Shown: positions 18,559 to 28,140 of the stretch, in pieces
Numbering within the stretch: the stretch's first letter is position 1
How the letters are laid out: every line of letters begins with the position of its first letter
Assembly (NCBI GenBank): GCA_037045535.1
Contig: JBAOHI010000073.1
Coordinates: 709,812 to 773,811 of the forward strand
Direction: 5' to 3'
Length of the DNA: 64,000 nt
Source: Competibacter_A sp037045535
GTDB lineage: Bacteria; Pseudomonadota; Gammaproteobacteria; Competibacterales; Competibacteraceae
The notes under the pieces: model-generated
Databases searched by the model: none
What the model saw: the letters and a program-made list of their open reading frames with translations, nothing else
Told to the model about the DNA's origin: nothing
Translations under genes and position numbers: made by a program

Positions 18559-19899
18559 TTATTCCACCTCTTGATGCTCGTAAGCGGCCGGATCGGGCGC
18601 CGTTTCGACTCGATTGCGGCCGTTTTGCTTGGCCCTATAAAGCGCTTGGTCGGCCCGGCAAATCAATTCATTGCCATCCTCACCCGGAACGAGCGCAGCA
18701 ACACCCATGCTGACCGTCACCGATAGAGATTCGCCCTGTTCCCGTGTGATCACGGTGCCCGAAATCTGCTCGCTCAACCGATGGGCCAACAACAGCGCTT
18801 CCAATAGATCGGTTTCCGGCAACACCACCACAAACTCCTCTCCTCCATAGCGTCCCGCCTGATCGGTCTTGCGCAGAATCTGATGCGTTTCCCGAGCGAT
18901 CCCGCGTAGAACATGATCGCCGGCCGCATGGCCCCAATTGTCGTTGACATGTTTGAAATGATCGATGTCGAACATGATCAGCGAGAGGGGGATACCGTAA
19001 CGCTGGGCACGATATACCTCTTGTTCGAGTATCACGAATAGATGGCGACGATTGGCGAGCCCGGTCAGGCTATCCGTGGTGGCCAAGCGTTCGAGTTCGG
19101 TCTTTTGATGGGTCAACCGACCCAGCAGCAACGCCAACTCGTTGCGCATAGCATCGATTTCGTCGATCTCGGGATGGTTGACAAGCAAGTTACGGTCGAG
19201 ATCCATTTTCGCCATTTCGATTTCCAGCGCCCTGATGCGACCGATCAACCGGCGGTTGAGGAAGCGGAATTGCCACCAAATCAAGCCCCCCATTAAAACA
19301 CCAGCCAAGGCAATGAAAACCCTTTGTAACCAGAGTCGGTGCATTAGATCCTGACGATGCACCGCGAAAGCGATATCGATGTCAGCAGCCAACGTGCTGC
19401 TGTAACTTGCCAGCTTAGCCGCCTGATCGCCGATGAGCCGGGCCAGATCGCGTTCTCGACGCCGCTCCCGGTCTATTGGCAAGTCGGATTGGACACCGGC
19501 CGACGCGATGCGAAGGCGAACAGCTTCCGCTAAGTCGTCGGCGGTTCGGTGAAAATCGTTGGTGGCCACAGTCAAATTCTGCGCCAGTCTGGCATTATCA
19601 GTTTGGTGAAGAACGTCCTGCAAGCTGGCCTCAAGCGATTTGATCTGCTCGTCGAGATCTCCGCGCATTGACTGCAACTCGCCGAGAGTAAACGCCAGCG
19701 TGAGCTGCGACGCCTTGGCGCCGACGCTTTGGACGTCGCCCTGCAAGCGTTGGGCAGTCTGCCAGTGGGGCATAAAATCGTCCTGCAAAGTGGTCAGTCC
19801 TGCTTGAAACCCACTTTGCATGTACAACAGCGCCGTACTCAGTACGACCACCGCAAATCCCATCGCGAAAGAAAAGCGTCGGAATTGAGTACCAATCAT
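18559..19899 (-). CDS. Membrane-bound diguanylate cyclase
   Basis: The 446-residue protein has an N-terminal membrane helix (about 8-28), a helical periplasmic region of about 160 residues, a second membrane helix (about 190-210) and a C-terminal GGDEF domain with the active RYGGEEF site. The sensor region resembles four-helix-bundle sensors and carries no named motif. Active GGEEF implies synthesis of c-di-GMP. No EAL domain is present. It is divergent from an orphan periplasmic solute-binding protein, which could supply its ligand signal, though that pairing is speculative. Confidence 0.9.
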   Translation of the reverse strand: MIGTQFRRFSFAMGFAVVVLSTALLYMQSGFQAGLTTLQDDFMPHWQTAQRLQGDVQSVGAKASQLTLAFTLGELQSMRGDLDEQIKSLEASLQDVLHQTDNARLAQNLTVATNDFHRTADDLAEAVRLRIASAGVQSDLPIDRERRRERDLARLIGDQAAKLASYSSTLAADIDIAFAVHRQDLMHRLWLQRVFIALAGVLMGGLIWWQFRFLNRRLIGRIRALEIEMAKMDLDRNLLVNHPEIDEIDAMRNELALLLGRLTHQKTELERLATTDSLTGLANRRHLFVILEQEVYRAQRYGIPLSLIMFDIDHFKHVNDNWGHAAGDHVLRGIARETHQILRKTDQAGRYGGEEFVVVLPETDLLEALLLAHRLSEQISGTVITREQGESLSVTVSMGVAALVPGEDGNELICRADQALYRAKQNGRNRVETAPDPAAYEHQEVE

Positions 19900-20212
19900 T
19901 GGGGATTTGACGCACTCATCATCATAAACTCACGCCAATCCCGTATAAAATACGGACAAAACCATATAAGTATTTGACTTAAATTAATCAAAAAACACCC
20001 CATAAAACCATCAACAATCGGATATCGCCTAAATCTTATAATTTATAAAAATCAATACTCTTATAATAAGAACAATCCGGAATTCACATTATAATTCTGG
20101 TTAAATACAGCCCCGAAACATTATGACAAACAGGTCAGATGCGAGTTACTCACATATGTTACGATAGTTCCGCTCTCGTTTGGAACAGTTGCTTGCCGAG
20201 AGGAGGAAAAGC
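19900..20212. other. AT-rich divergent intergenic region
   Basis: This 313-bp spacer between the diguanylate cyclase and the solute-binding protein is much richer in A+T than its surroundings, especially 19960-20110. It has several short A/T palindromes but no open frame, tRNA or clear terminator. It must contain both promoters. An AGGAGG site at about 20199 serves the plus-strand gene. Confidence 0.5.
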
Positions 20213-21244
20213 ATGAACTCTATCAGGAAAAAATCTTTTTTATTCCAATTAATCGTATTCATTGCATTCTTGTCGTGCGCAGTTTCTTTCAGCTACGCCG
20301 ACGCACTGGAGCGTGTGCGCAAGCGCGGTGCCGTTCGCTGCGCGGCAGACTGGGCCACAGCATTTAGTGATTTGAGCAAGGAGGGGCGACCCGCTGGCTT
20401 CGATGCGGATTTCTGCCGAGCGGTCGCTGCTGCCGTGCTAGGCAAGGCGGACGCGATAGAAATCGAGCGGATCGACTCCGCCAACAAATACCAGGCGCTG
20501 GCGCGCGGCGAGGTGGACGTTGTCTTCGGCATGGCGACCTGGACCTATAGCCGTGACTTGGCCATGGGAGTCCGATTCGTGGCGCCCATCTTTTTCGATG
20601 GACAAGGGTTCATCGTATGGTCCGACAGCCCGATCACTCGCCTCGACCAAGCCAAGGGCGCGAAAATCTGCGTACAGAAGGCGACAACCACAGCGGCAAA
20701 TCTGTACGATATATCGCGGACTAGAGGGCTGAATTTCCAGGTAATCGAATCGAGTCCGGGTAACATCCGGGATCGCTTCATCCGCCGTGAATGCGACCTG
20801 CTCAGCGCAGATAGGGCTGAACTAGCGGTGCAGCGGATCACCCAGATGATCGAACCCCAACGCTGGCGGATTCTGGACGAAATCGTCTCCCGCGAACCGA
20901 TGGGGCCGTATATCGCTCAAGGCGACGAGCGCTGGTTCGACATCGTTCGTTGGGTGATCCTCGTCACACAGATCGCCGATGCACGCGAAGTCGATGCGAT
21001 CAGCTTGGCGAAAATCGACGGCCAAGTCGACAGCGAGCTGCGCCGCCTTGCCGGCAAAGAAACCGGATTTGGTCAGCCGTTGGGACTGAAGGACGACTGG
21101 GCGTATCAGGTGCTGGCTCAAGTGGGATCCTATGGCCAGATCTTCGAGCGCAATTTGGGTACCCGCAGCCCGTTGGGCTTGGATCGCGGTCTCAATCGTT
21201 CTTGGAAAAATGGTGGCCTGTTCATGCCACCGCAGCTACGATGA
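20213..21244 (+). CDS. Periplasmic polar-amino-acid-type solute-binding protein (orphan)
   Basis: The 343-residue protein has a Sec signal peptide (MNSIRKKSFLFQLIVFIAFL, cleavage near SYA-DAL) and a family-3 solute-binding fold: VRKRGAVRCAADW, GFDADFCRAVAAAVLG, GEVDVVFGMATWTYSR, DNQAKG-like hinge segments. Length and motifs fit AapJ/BztA-type general amino acid binding proteins. No ABC permease or ATPase gene is adjacent, so it may serve distant transporter genes or act as a sensor partner. The ATG at 20213 has an AGGAGG site. Confidence 0.85.
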   Translation: MNSIRKKSFLFQLIVFIAFLSCAVSFSYADALERVRKRGAVRCAADWATAFSDLSKEGRPAGFDADFCRAVAAAVLGKADAIEIERIDSANKYQALARGEVDVVFGMATWTYSRDLAMGVRFVAPIFFDGQGFIVWSDSPITRLDQAKGAKICVQKATTTAANLYDISRTRGLNFQVIESSPGNIRDRFIRRECDLLSADRAELAVQRITQMIEPQRWRILDEIVSREPMGPYIAQGDERWFDIVRWVILVTQIADAREVDAISLAKIDGQVDSELRRLAGKETGFGQPLGLKDDWAYQVLAQVGSYGQIFERNLGTRSPLGLDRGLNRSWKNGGLFMPPQLR

Positions 21245-21296
21245 TCGAGACAAGCGGGAAGGCTCGCGAGCACAAACGATCTAGACGATGAGATAA

Positions 21297-21337
21297 ACCC
21301 CGTTCGGACCGAAGTCACAATTGTCGTGGAACGGGGT
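21297..21337. terminator. Possible hairpin between converging genes
   Basis: ACCCCGTTC at 21297-21305 and GAACGGGGT at 21329-21337 form a 9-bp perfect inverted repeat between the ends of the binding-protein gene and the GDPD gene. No T run follows, so termination is tentative. Confidence 0.35.
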
Positions 21338-21414
21338 CGCTCTCCAGGTACTCGGGTTGGTGCTTGACGGTCACGGTGGGCACCGTCTGTCTGGCCCCCC
21401 GTCACCAATTTTGG

Positions 21415-22704
21415 CTACTTGAGGCCCATGCAGTTGGCGTAGTACGTAACCGTTGCCGGCCAATCGGAAAAAATCCCCAGGATTTTTACCTCGCGGGCCA
21501 GAACATCCAGAGCTTTATACATATCGCTGTCCTTCTTGATCGCCCTACCCTGCGGATCGAACTGGTAATACCAGCCAGCTTTGGCAGCGCCTTGGCGTAA
21601 GTCCGCTCGCTCGAAGGTCCAGGTGATGATATCCAGACCTGCTTTGCGGATATCAAGCGCGTAATCGGAGGGGACGACCTCACCGGCATCGTTCACCGCC
21701 AGTAGCGCCCACATCGGTGGGGCGAAAATTCGTACGCCCTGTTTCTTCAGTTGGCCGAGCTGGTCGGGAAGCAGGCGCGGGATCGGCGGGTTCGCGGTCG
21801 GATCGATACTGTCCAGATAGACGGCTTGCTTGGCAAAGGCAGGCTCGTGCTGGATCCAATAAAGAATGTCTTCCAGGTTAAAGGATTGGATCCAGGCATC
21901 CTTGGGCTTCACGCCGGCTTCCTTGAGTTCATCGATGAATTTTTGGGCGTAGCCGGCTTGGTTGCCGAAGATTCTGTCGATGCGATCTTGATGGGTGGCG
22001 CTCTTGAGCTCGGGCGTGTGCTTCACGCCTAGCTCTTGGTTGAGCGCGATGCTCTCCTTGAAGCTCAGCACGTTGGCTCGCCCGGTGTAAAGGTCAGTAC
22101 GCCAACTCGCTGTGCCACCCAGGTAGCCCGAGACCGTGGAAGCGGAGGGATTGCTGGCGTCCATTTTAGCCTGGAGCGTCTTGAACTCATCGAGATTCAG
22201 GTCACTGGCGCAACACTGAATCTGGGATCCGTTTACGAGCTTGCCAGAGGCGTCGAATTCCGGCGGGACGCTGCATTTTTTGGCCAAGTCGGTGGCGACG
22301 ATATTGGTAGTGGTGTGCAGGTCGCATTCGCTGTGGCGGCACACCAGTTCGCCGTCTTGGGTGAACGTCACGTCGCATTCGACGATGCCGGCCCCCATAC
22401 GCGCCCCAGCGCGATAGGCAACGTCCGAATGTTCCGGGAACTGCAAGGCCGCGCCGCGATGACCGATGGAAAAATCGGTACGGTAAAATGGGCCGTCTTG
22501 ACACTGCATCAGGCGATCCTTGAGCTTACCATCGTCCATGCCCTTGACCAGATAAAACGGCCTTGGACCGAGTTGAATACTGTCGTCTTGCTGTGCGTTG
22601 TTGCGGTCGTCGAAATACGTATTGGCTAGAGCGACAAAGCTCGTCGTGGCCATCGCAAGCGATACGGCTAAGATTGAAGTCTTCTTCATCCGCGTGATCT
22701 TCAT
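21415..22704 (-). CDS. Secreted glycerophosphodiester phosphodiesterase family protein
   Basis: The 429-residue protein has a signal peptide (KKTSILAVSLAMATTSFVALA) and a GDPD TIM barrel: HRGAALQFPEHSD, the GIVECDVTFTQDGELVCRHSEC metal-site segment, and a C-terminal ADLRQGAAKAGWYYQ portion. GDPD enzymes cleave glycerophosphodiesters to glycerol-3-phosphate and an alcohol. It is longer than GlpQ because of an insertion of about 70 residues after the first metal segment. Two ATGs (22704, 22689) both give the signal peptide and neither has a clear ribosome site. Confidence 0.88.
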   Translation of the reverse strand: MKITRMKKTSILAVSLAMATTSFVALANTYFDDRNNAQQDDSIQLGPRPFYLVKGMDDGKLKDRLMQCQDGPFYRTDFSIGHRGAALQFPEHSDVAYRAGARMGAGIVECDVTFTQDGELVCRHSECDLHTTTNIVATDLAKKCSVPPEFDASGKLVNGSQIQCCASDLNLDEFKTLQAKMDASNPSASTVSGYLGGTASWRTDLYTGRANVLSFKESIALNQELGVKHTPELKSATHQDRIDRIFGNQAGYAQKFIDELKEAGVKPKDAWIQSFNLEDILYWIQHEPAFAKQAVYLDSIDPTANPPIPRLLPDQLGQLKKQGVRIFAPPMWALLAVNDAGEVVPSDYALDIRKAGLDIITWTFERADLRQGAAKAGWYYQFDPQGRAIKKDSDMYKALDVLAREVKILGIFSDWPATVTYYANCMGLK

Positions 22705-22893
22705 AGGAGGGTGTGGGCAGACCGGAGAGTTTGAGCGAACACTGCGATTGTCCAACTCGTCTGTTACAGGAAAATTTCAATTTGGACAACGATCTCGGAA
22801 CGGTTTTGCCTTGGATAACCCTACTTCTCCCCAATGCCGACAGCGGCTGATAATCGCTCATTCGTCCAGCAATCTCGCGGAAAGGATGTGCAT

Positions 22894-23829
22894 TCAGTTC
22901 GAATGATGCCGATGGTTACGAACGGATTCCCCGCTTTGCATGCTGATCCAACGCACCGTCCGAGTTTCCGGTTCCGGCTGCAAGGTGGCGTGATGGATGT
23001 CAAAACGCTCGACCAGCAGGATGTGGCAAGCGTCCAACACCGTTTCCCACTGGCGCAATTCCCGCACCACTAGATGGGCCGTGAGCAAGGTGCGCTCCGG
23101 GGCGACGCTCCATATATGCAGGTCGTGGACCGAGGTCACGCCGGGCACGGCCGCCAATGCTCGTCCGACCTCTTCAGGCGTGAGGTTGAACGGCGTGCCT
23201 TCCATCAGCCCGTGCAGGGTCTCGCGCAGCAAGCGCACGCTGGACACCAGGATCAAAGCGCCGATGCCAAGAGACAACAGCGGGTCGATGGGCGTCCAGC
23301 CGGTGAAGGCGATCACGATGCCAGACAGCAGAGCGGCGACCGAGCCAAGCAAGTCACCAAGAACATGCAACAGCGCCGCATGGACATTGAGGTTCTTTTC
23401 GCCCCGGCTGAGCAGCCACGCCACCAGGATGTTGATTCCCAACCCGGCGGCCGCGGCCCACGACACAGCTTCGCCCACGACCGGTTGCGGATCATGCAGA
23501 CGTTGCATGGCGGACACCGCAATCCAGATCACCAGCACCAGCAAGCCCAGGCTGTTAACCAGCGCCGCCAGAAATTCGGCGCGGCCAAAGCCGTAGCTGT
23601 GCCGTGCCGAAGCTGGGCGGCGAGCCAGCCACGCCGCTACCGCCGCCAGCGCCAGCGCAGCAGCATCGTTGACCATATGGCCAGCATCAGCGACCAGCGC
23701 CAGCGACCCCGCCCACCAGCCGACTCCGACTTCCACACCGGCGTAGGCGAGGGTCAGTCCGGTTGCCAACCATAGGATGCGATCCGTGGCTTCGCCGTGG
23801 TGGTGATGGTGGTCGTGGTCGTGATTCAT
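22894..23829 (-). CDS. Cation diffusion facilitator (zinc-type) exporter
   Basis: The 311-residue protein has a His-rich N-terminus (MNHDHDHHHHHGE), six membrane segments with the HxxxD metal site in ADAGHMVNDAAAL and a second site in LHVLGDLLGSVAAL, and a C-terminal cytoplasmic domain (VHDLHIWSVAPERTLLTAHLVV). This is the ZitB/CzcD type that exports Zn2+ and related ions by proton antiport. Its ATG overlaps the stop of the ATPase-TPR gene by four bases (ATGA), so it is translated as part of that operon, which is an unusual partner. Confidence 0.92.
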   Translation of the reverse strand: MNHDHDHHHHHGEATDRILWLATGLTLAYAGVEVGVGWWAGSLALVADAGHMVNDAAALALAAVAAWLARRPASARHSYGFGRAEFLAALVNSLGLLVLVIWIAVSAMQRLHDPQPVVGEAVSWAAAAGLGINILVAWLLSRGEKNLNVHAALLHVLGDLLGSVAALLSGIVIAFTGWTPIDPLLSLGIGALILVSSVRLLRETLHGLMEGTPFNLTPEEVGRALAAVPGVTSVHDLHIWSVAPERTLLTAHLVVRELRQWETVLDACHILLVERFDIHHATLQPEPETRTVRWISMQSGESVRNHRHHSN

Positions 23830-26599
23830 GATGTTCGCTCGAAAATTAGCCCATGTTCCTCAAACAGCTTCCGCAATTCCGCGTCGATGTCCTCCTCGCT
23901 CTGACCCAATGCTTTTAGGATGCCTTCGTAGTTGCCTTCGACTGTACTCAGATGAGGATGCTCATACCCCGTGCGGCGGGTGAAATCAAGGAAAATGCTC
24001 AGCGCGCGGCGCATGAGGGGTTCGGCCTCGGCGAGGCGGTGGGTGGCCTGGAGCAACGAGGCCAGGTTGTTGAGATCGATGGCGACATCGGGATGGTCAG
24101 GGCCGAAGCTGTTTTCGTCGATGGCGAGCGCGCGGCGCATGAGGGGTTCGGCGTCGGCAAGGCGGTTGGTGGCCTGGAGTAACTGGGCCAGGTTGTTGAG
24201 ATCGATGGCGACGTCGGGATGGTCGGGGCCGAAGCTGTTTTCGTCGATGGCGAGCGCGCGGCGCATGAGGGGTTCGGCGTCGGCAAGGCGGTTGGTAGCC
24301 TGGAGTAACTGGGCCAGGTTGTTGAGATCGATGGCGACCTTGGGATGGTCGGGGCCGAAGCTGTTTTCGTCGATGGCGAGCGCGCGGCGCATGAGGGGTT
24401 CGGCGTCGGCAAGGCGGTTGGTAGCCTGGAGTAACTGGGCCAGGTTGTTGAGGCGAATGGCGACCTTGGGATGGTCGGGGCCGAAGCTGTTTTCGTCGAT
24501 GGCGAGCGCGCGGCGCATGAGGGGTTCGGCGTCGGCAAGGCGGTTGGTAGCCTGGAGTAACTGGGCCAGGTTGTTGAGATCGATGGCGACCTTGGGATGG
24601 TCGGGGCCGAAGCTGTTTTCGTCGATGGCGAGCGCGCGGCGCATGAGGGGTTCGGCGTCGGCAAGGCGGTTGGTAGCCTGGAGTAACTGGGCCAGGTTGT
24701 TGAGGCGAATGGCGACCTTGGGATGGTCGGGGCCGAAGCTGTTTTCGTCGATGGCGAGCGCGCGGCGCATGAGGGGTTCGGCGTCGGCAAGGCGGTTGGT
24801 GGCCTGGAGTAACTGGGCCAGGTTGTTGAGTGTGGTTGCCAGAATAGCAGAATCATCCAACGCTTCAGCCTCGTCCTTGGCTAGCTTGAGTTCCTGCTCC
24901 GCATCCGGCCAGCGGGCTAGATCGTGCAGGAGATTGGCTATTTTCAGCCGCGTGTGTAATTCGTTCTCTGGCGTCGGCGAGATGGGGTAAGTGATCGCGC
25001 AGGAAGGAAATCCTGGTTTCGGAAAAGGACTTGTAGCTCAGAGTGCCAGCTAATTTTCTGAATCGCTCGGCAAAGGCTTCCAGACTCGCCGGATCGATGC
25101 AGTTCCCAGCAGGCGACCATCTCCTGCAATTCGTTCAGATAGTTGGTGGAAGGGGTGTCGTCTACATGCCGGACGATCCAGGTGCCGAGCGGATCGAGAG
25201 GCAACGAGGAGGCTTCGCGCAAATACTGAACGGTTTTGTCCGACGAGCCGTTCTGGGCGTGTAACCGGGCCAGGTCCAATTTGGCGACGGCTCTTTCCTC
25301 GGGTAATCCCACCTCGCTTAGATAATCGGATGCTTGTTCCGCGTCACCGTTGCCCCATTGACCGCGAAGTTCGGCGCGCTTCCGTTCCCGTTCCTCGATA
25401 CTGGGGTAAAAAAGGGTGAAAAAATCGAGCAGGAACGGCAACCGTTCGCGCGCGCCCCGCGAGAGATTCATCGCCAACCAGATGTCGAAAAAACCTTCGC
25501 GAATCGTGTAAAGCCGCGAGCGCTTGTCTTGGGAGTGCGGTGTCGAACGCAGATAACGGGCTTCGGTCAAGCGCTTGAGCAGCGACGAAGTTTGCGGTTG
25601 GCTCAGTCGCATTCGCGCGGTGATTGCAGCGGGCGTTTTCTCCTGGTCCCGCATCACCGCCATGGTTTCCAGCACCGCACGCTCCTGTGGCGGCAAGTCG
25701 TTGAGGCGACTTTGATAAAATGGGGTGATGCGATCCAGCAGGATTTGAAACTGTTGCCGGACCTCGGTAATGGCATCGTGGGCGATCAGTTCGTAGAGCA
25801 TGACGGTGAGTCGGGGATTGCCGCCCGTCATTTTGTAAAGCGCCAACAGCTTGGGGCGCAACGTATCGAAGTTTTGTAACAGATCGTTCCGTTGTTCCCA
25901 TTCCAGATTGCGCCGGATGAGATCGACAGTTTCCGCCGCGCTCAAGTCTTCCAAAATCTGCACATCAAAGAAATCGTAAAACGGTTCCTCCACGCTGGTG
26001 ATCGCGTCAAAATGCAGCGGTGCGGTCGCGATCAGCAGACAGCCGTTGTCGTCCATAAAGAATTTCCGTAGCGCGCCGATATCGGTCTTCTTCTTGATCT
26101 GCCGGGTGAAAATTTCTCCAAGATTTTCCAGCATCACCAACACTGTGCGGCGCCGTTCCCGGTTCTGCCGACGGATGGTAGGCACCAGGGTATCAACGAT
26201 GGTGGCGTCATTGTCTTCCGTGCGTAGTCGTTGATGTAAATCCCGCCACAGCGGTTCGTCGGGCAGAATGTCGCCGAGGATTTCGCACAGACCGAGCAGA
26301 AAATCCGCGAACGACAGCGTGCGATGAGATTCCTCGGGAAAGCGAGCGATCACATAATGTGCAGCCAAATCGGCTGAAGCCGTGATCTCGTCCTCGATCA
26401 ACGACAGCAGATGAGTCTTGCCGATGCCGCGCGGGCCAATGAACAGGAAGTGATGCTTGGAATTGCGCGACATCGACCCGCGCAGGATTTCGAGTGTGTC
26501 CTGCACCAGCGGAGCGCGGGCTACGGTGATGTGCTGCCGGTGGGCCGCTGAAGTTAAACCCGCCCGATAAAGCCCCAGATGGGAAGTCTCTTCAGGCAT
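23826..26599 (-). CDS. STAND/NLR-like ATPase with winged helix and near-identical TPR repeats, frame broken twice
   Basis: Residues 1-280 form an AAA/STAND-type ATPase (Walker A GPRGIGKT at 55-62, Walker B-like VLVMLENL). A MarR-like winged helix follows (about 300-370; AITARMRLSQPQTSSLLKRL), then helical repeats and seven 42-residue TPRs, six almost identical. In the raw read the ATPase part ends at 24944 and the TPR part opens from a TTG at 24860. Dropping one base near 25081 and one near 24969 joins them (EAFAERFRKLAG..., LHTRLKIANLLHDLARWPDAEQEL) and yields exactly 924 codons. The start overlaps the upstream ATPase gene by 8 bp. Repeat-sensor ATPases of this layout act in signalling or defence; the function here is unknown. 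Confidence 0.75.
24000..24840 (-). repeat. Tandem 126-bp repeat array encoding TPRs
   Basis: Six near-identical 126-bp units (starting about 24126, 24252, 24378, 24504, 24630 and 24756) plus one diverged unit at the 3' end of the gene encode 42-residue TPRs of the kinesin-light-chain type. Units differ mainly at the last codons (KVAIR, KVAID or DVAID), and R and D forms alternate in the first four, as if a two-unit block was duplicated. Such uniformity points to recent expansion or gene conversion. Confidence 0.9.
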
Positions 26600-27827
26600 A
26601 GTATTTTTTCCACCAGGCTTTCAGTACACCACTGGCGAAATCGTATTGATTTTCCGAGATTTCGCAGACATAAAAATCGTTTTCCAGATCGCGCAGTAGT
26701 TGATTGAAATGCCGCTTGCGCTCGTGGGCGGGGATGGTTTGCCCCGCGTCGGCTAGATGTCGCTCGAATTCTTGCAGCAATTTAGCGCGGCTCAGTCCGT
26801 TGGCGCTTAAACTGAGTTGGCCCAGCAAAGTATGAGCGGCCGAAAGGCGCGGCTCCTCGTAGTATTTGGCGATGCGTGAGTAGTAATGCTGGAGCTTGTC
26901 CCTGGCGGCCGTGCTGACGACGAGCTGGGCGAACACTTGATCCACATCGGTAGACATGAGTTTGCGCGGTGCTTTCTTCCAGGAGCGATAGAGTTCCTGC
27001 GTGGCCATCTGCATGAACAGCGGAATGGGCCGGCCAAGATGCTTGCATAACTGTTCCGGGAGCGTCGCCTCGAAATCGACGCCGCGTTTGTCGAGCATCA
27101 GTTGCACAAACTCGACAACCCGCGCGTCCGTCAGCACGGGCAGCGGTATGTCGTCAAGATCGTTGATGAGATCGACGAGGCCAAGCGCATCCAGCGTGCC
27201 GGAAAGATTGACCGAGCCGCCGATCAGCCAGCGGGCGCGATCCTGGCTTGGGTGGGGGTCTTGACGCTGAGCGCGAAACCAGGCCAGAAACTCGCGTAGC
27301 AACGCGAGGTTTTCACGCTTGAGGTTGAACAGCATATCCGGCAACTCATCTACGATCAGAAGGACAGGCGCTTCCTGTCTTCGGATCTGATCGAGAAGTT
27401 TGTCGCCATGCTGTCGCCAATTGTCCCGCCAATTCGGATCGATGTTTCGCAATCCTACTTTGAACTCGCCAAATTCGATTTCCGATATTCGGCCTAAAGC
27501 ATCGGTGAGCAGTTTCCAGCCTTGCGCCAAGCGCTTGACGTACTCGGGATGTTGGTCTTGCAGCGTATCGAGCAGGGTTTGAAAAAAATCGGCGGGATGG
27601 GTGAGATCCTGGACGTTCTGGTAGATCACCGTGAAACCGTGCTGGGGAACGTCTCGCAAGTGATCCATCACGCTGGTCTTGCCGGTACGGCGAGGTGCGG
27701 TGAGGAGGACATGCCGAGTTTGGAGAGCTTCCCAAAGCTCGGCGAGGAAAACATCGCGGAACATCAGGTCGGACGAATCCACCGGAGCGCCGGTATAAAA
27801 TTCGGGACAGTCGGGATGAGTTGGCAT
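26592..27827 (-). CDS. AAA ATPase of the archaeal-ATPase/STAND type
   Basis: The 411-residue protein has Walker A APRRTGKTS (44-52) and a hydrophobic Walker B VLLIVDELPD (155-164), followed by a helical lid (LGRPIPLFMQMATQELYRSW) and a C-terminal winged-helix-like region (LSANGLSRAKLLQEFERHL, NDFYVCEISENQYDF). This matches AAA_14/archaeal-type P-loop ATPases found in regulatory and defence loci. It is the promoter-proximal gene of the operon; its stop overlaps the start of the ATPase-TPR gene (ATGCCTGA). No membrane segment or nuclease motif is visible. Partner ATPases encoded in tandem suggest a hetero-oligomer. Confidence 0.8.
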   Translation of the reverse strand: MPTHPDCPEFYTGAPVDSSDLMFRDVFLAELWEALQTRHVLLTAPRRTGKTSVMDHLRDVPQHGFTVIYQNVQDLTHPADFFQTLLDTLQDQHPEYVKRLAQGWKLLTDALGRISEIEFGEFKVGLRNIDPNWRDNWRQHGDKLLDQIRRQEAPVLLIVDELPDMLFNLKRENLALLREFLAWFRAQRQDPHPSQDRARWLIGGSVNLSGTLDALGLVDLINDLDDIPLPVLTDARVVEFVQLMLDKRGVDFEATLPEQLCKHLGRPIPLFMQMATQELYRSWKKAPRKLMSTDVDQVFAQLVVSTAARDKLQHYYSRIAKYYEEPRLSAAHTLLGQLSLSANGLSRAKLLQEFERHLADAGQTIPAHERKRHFNQLLRDLENDFYVCEISENQYDFASGVLKAWWKKYYA

Positions 27828-28140
27828 GACCGTTCCTATTTTGCATGGCAGAATTGTTGCAAAACAAATTTGTCATGTTTATATATGAATGATAAAATAG
27901 TTGCAAGACAAAATTGTTTTTTATTTCACAAGTCACTGATATGCGAGTAAGTTTTAGCTGACACTCGCAGATCGGTATCGCGCTACTCCGTTTCTTGACC
28001 ACCGGAATCGGCTAACTGGATCGCGCTCGCGCGGTCGTCGCCCAGGGGATTCAAAACTTTTCGGTCGATTCGTATGATGGTAGTCTCGCCCCGGCTGATG
28101 GCGACCGAGTACCGGGTGGCCCAACCGTTTCGAGGATCCG
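27828..28140. promoter_or_regulatory. Promoter region with paired operator-like boxes for the ATPase operon
   Basis: This 313-bp spacer lies between the divergent ATPase operon and the membrane gene at 28141. Two 18-bp boxes, GTTGCAAAACAAATTTGT (27856-27873) and GTTGCAAGACAAAATTGT (27900-27917), differ at two positions, are 44 bp apart and lie 29 and 73 bp upstream of the ATPase ATG. Each contains an ACAAATTTGT-type palindrome. Between them is a TATATA-rich -10 candidate for the minus strand. They look like regulator sites. The part from about 27960 to 28140 shows no further signal. Confidence 0.55.

Noticed and set aside
24000..24840. CRISPR array
   Set aside because: Units are 126 bp, contiguous and coding, with no unique spacers.
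23971..24990. Two other open frames through the 126-bp repeats
   Set aside because: They arise because the repeat lacks stops in several frames; only the TPR frame gives a known fold.
27346..28002. Open frame crossing the ATPase start and its promoter
   Set aside because: It is out of frame with the ATPase and covers the AT-rich operator region.
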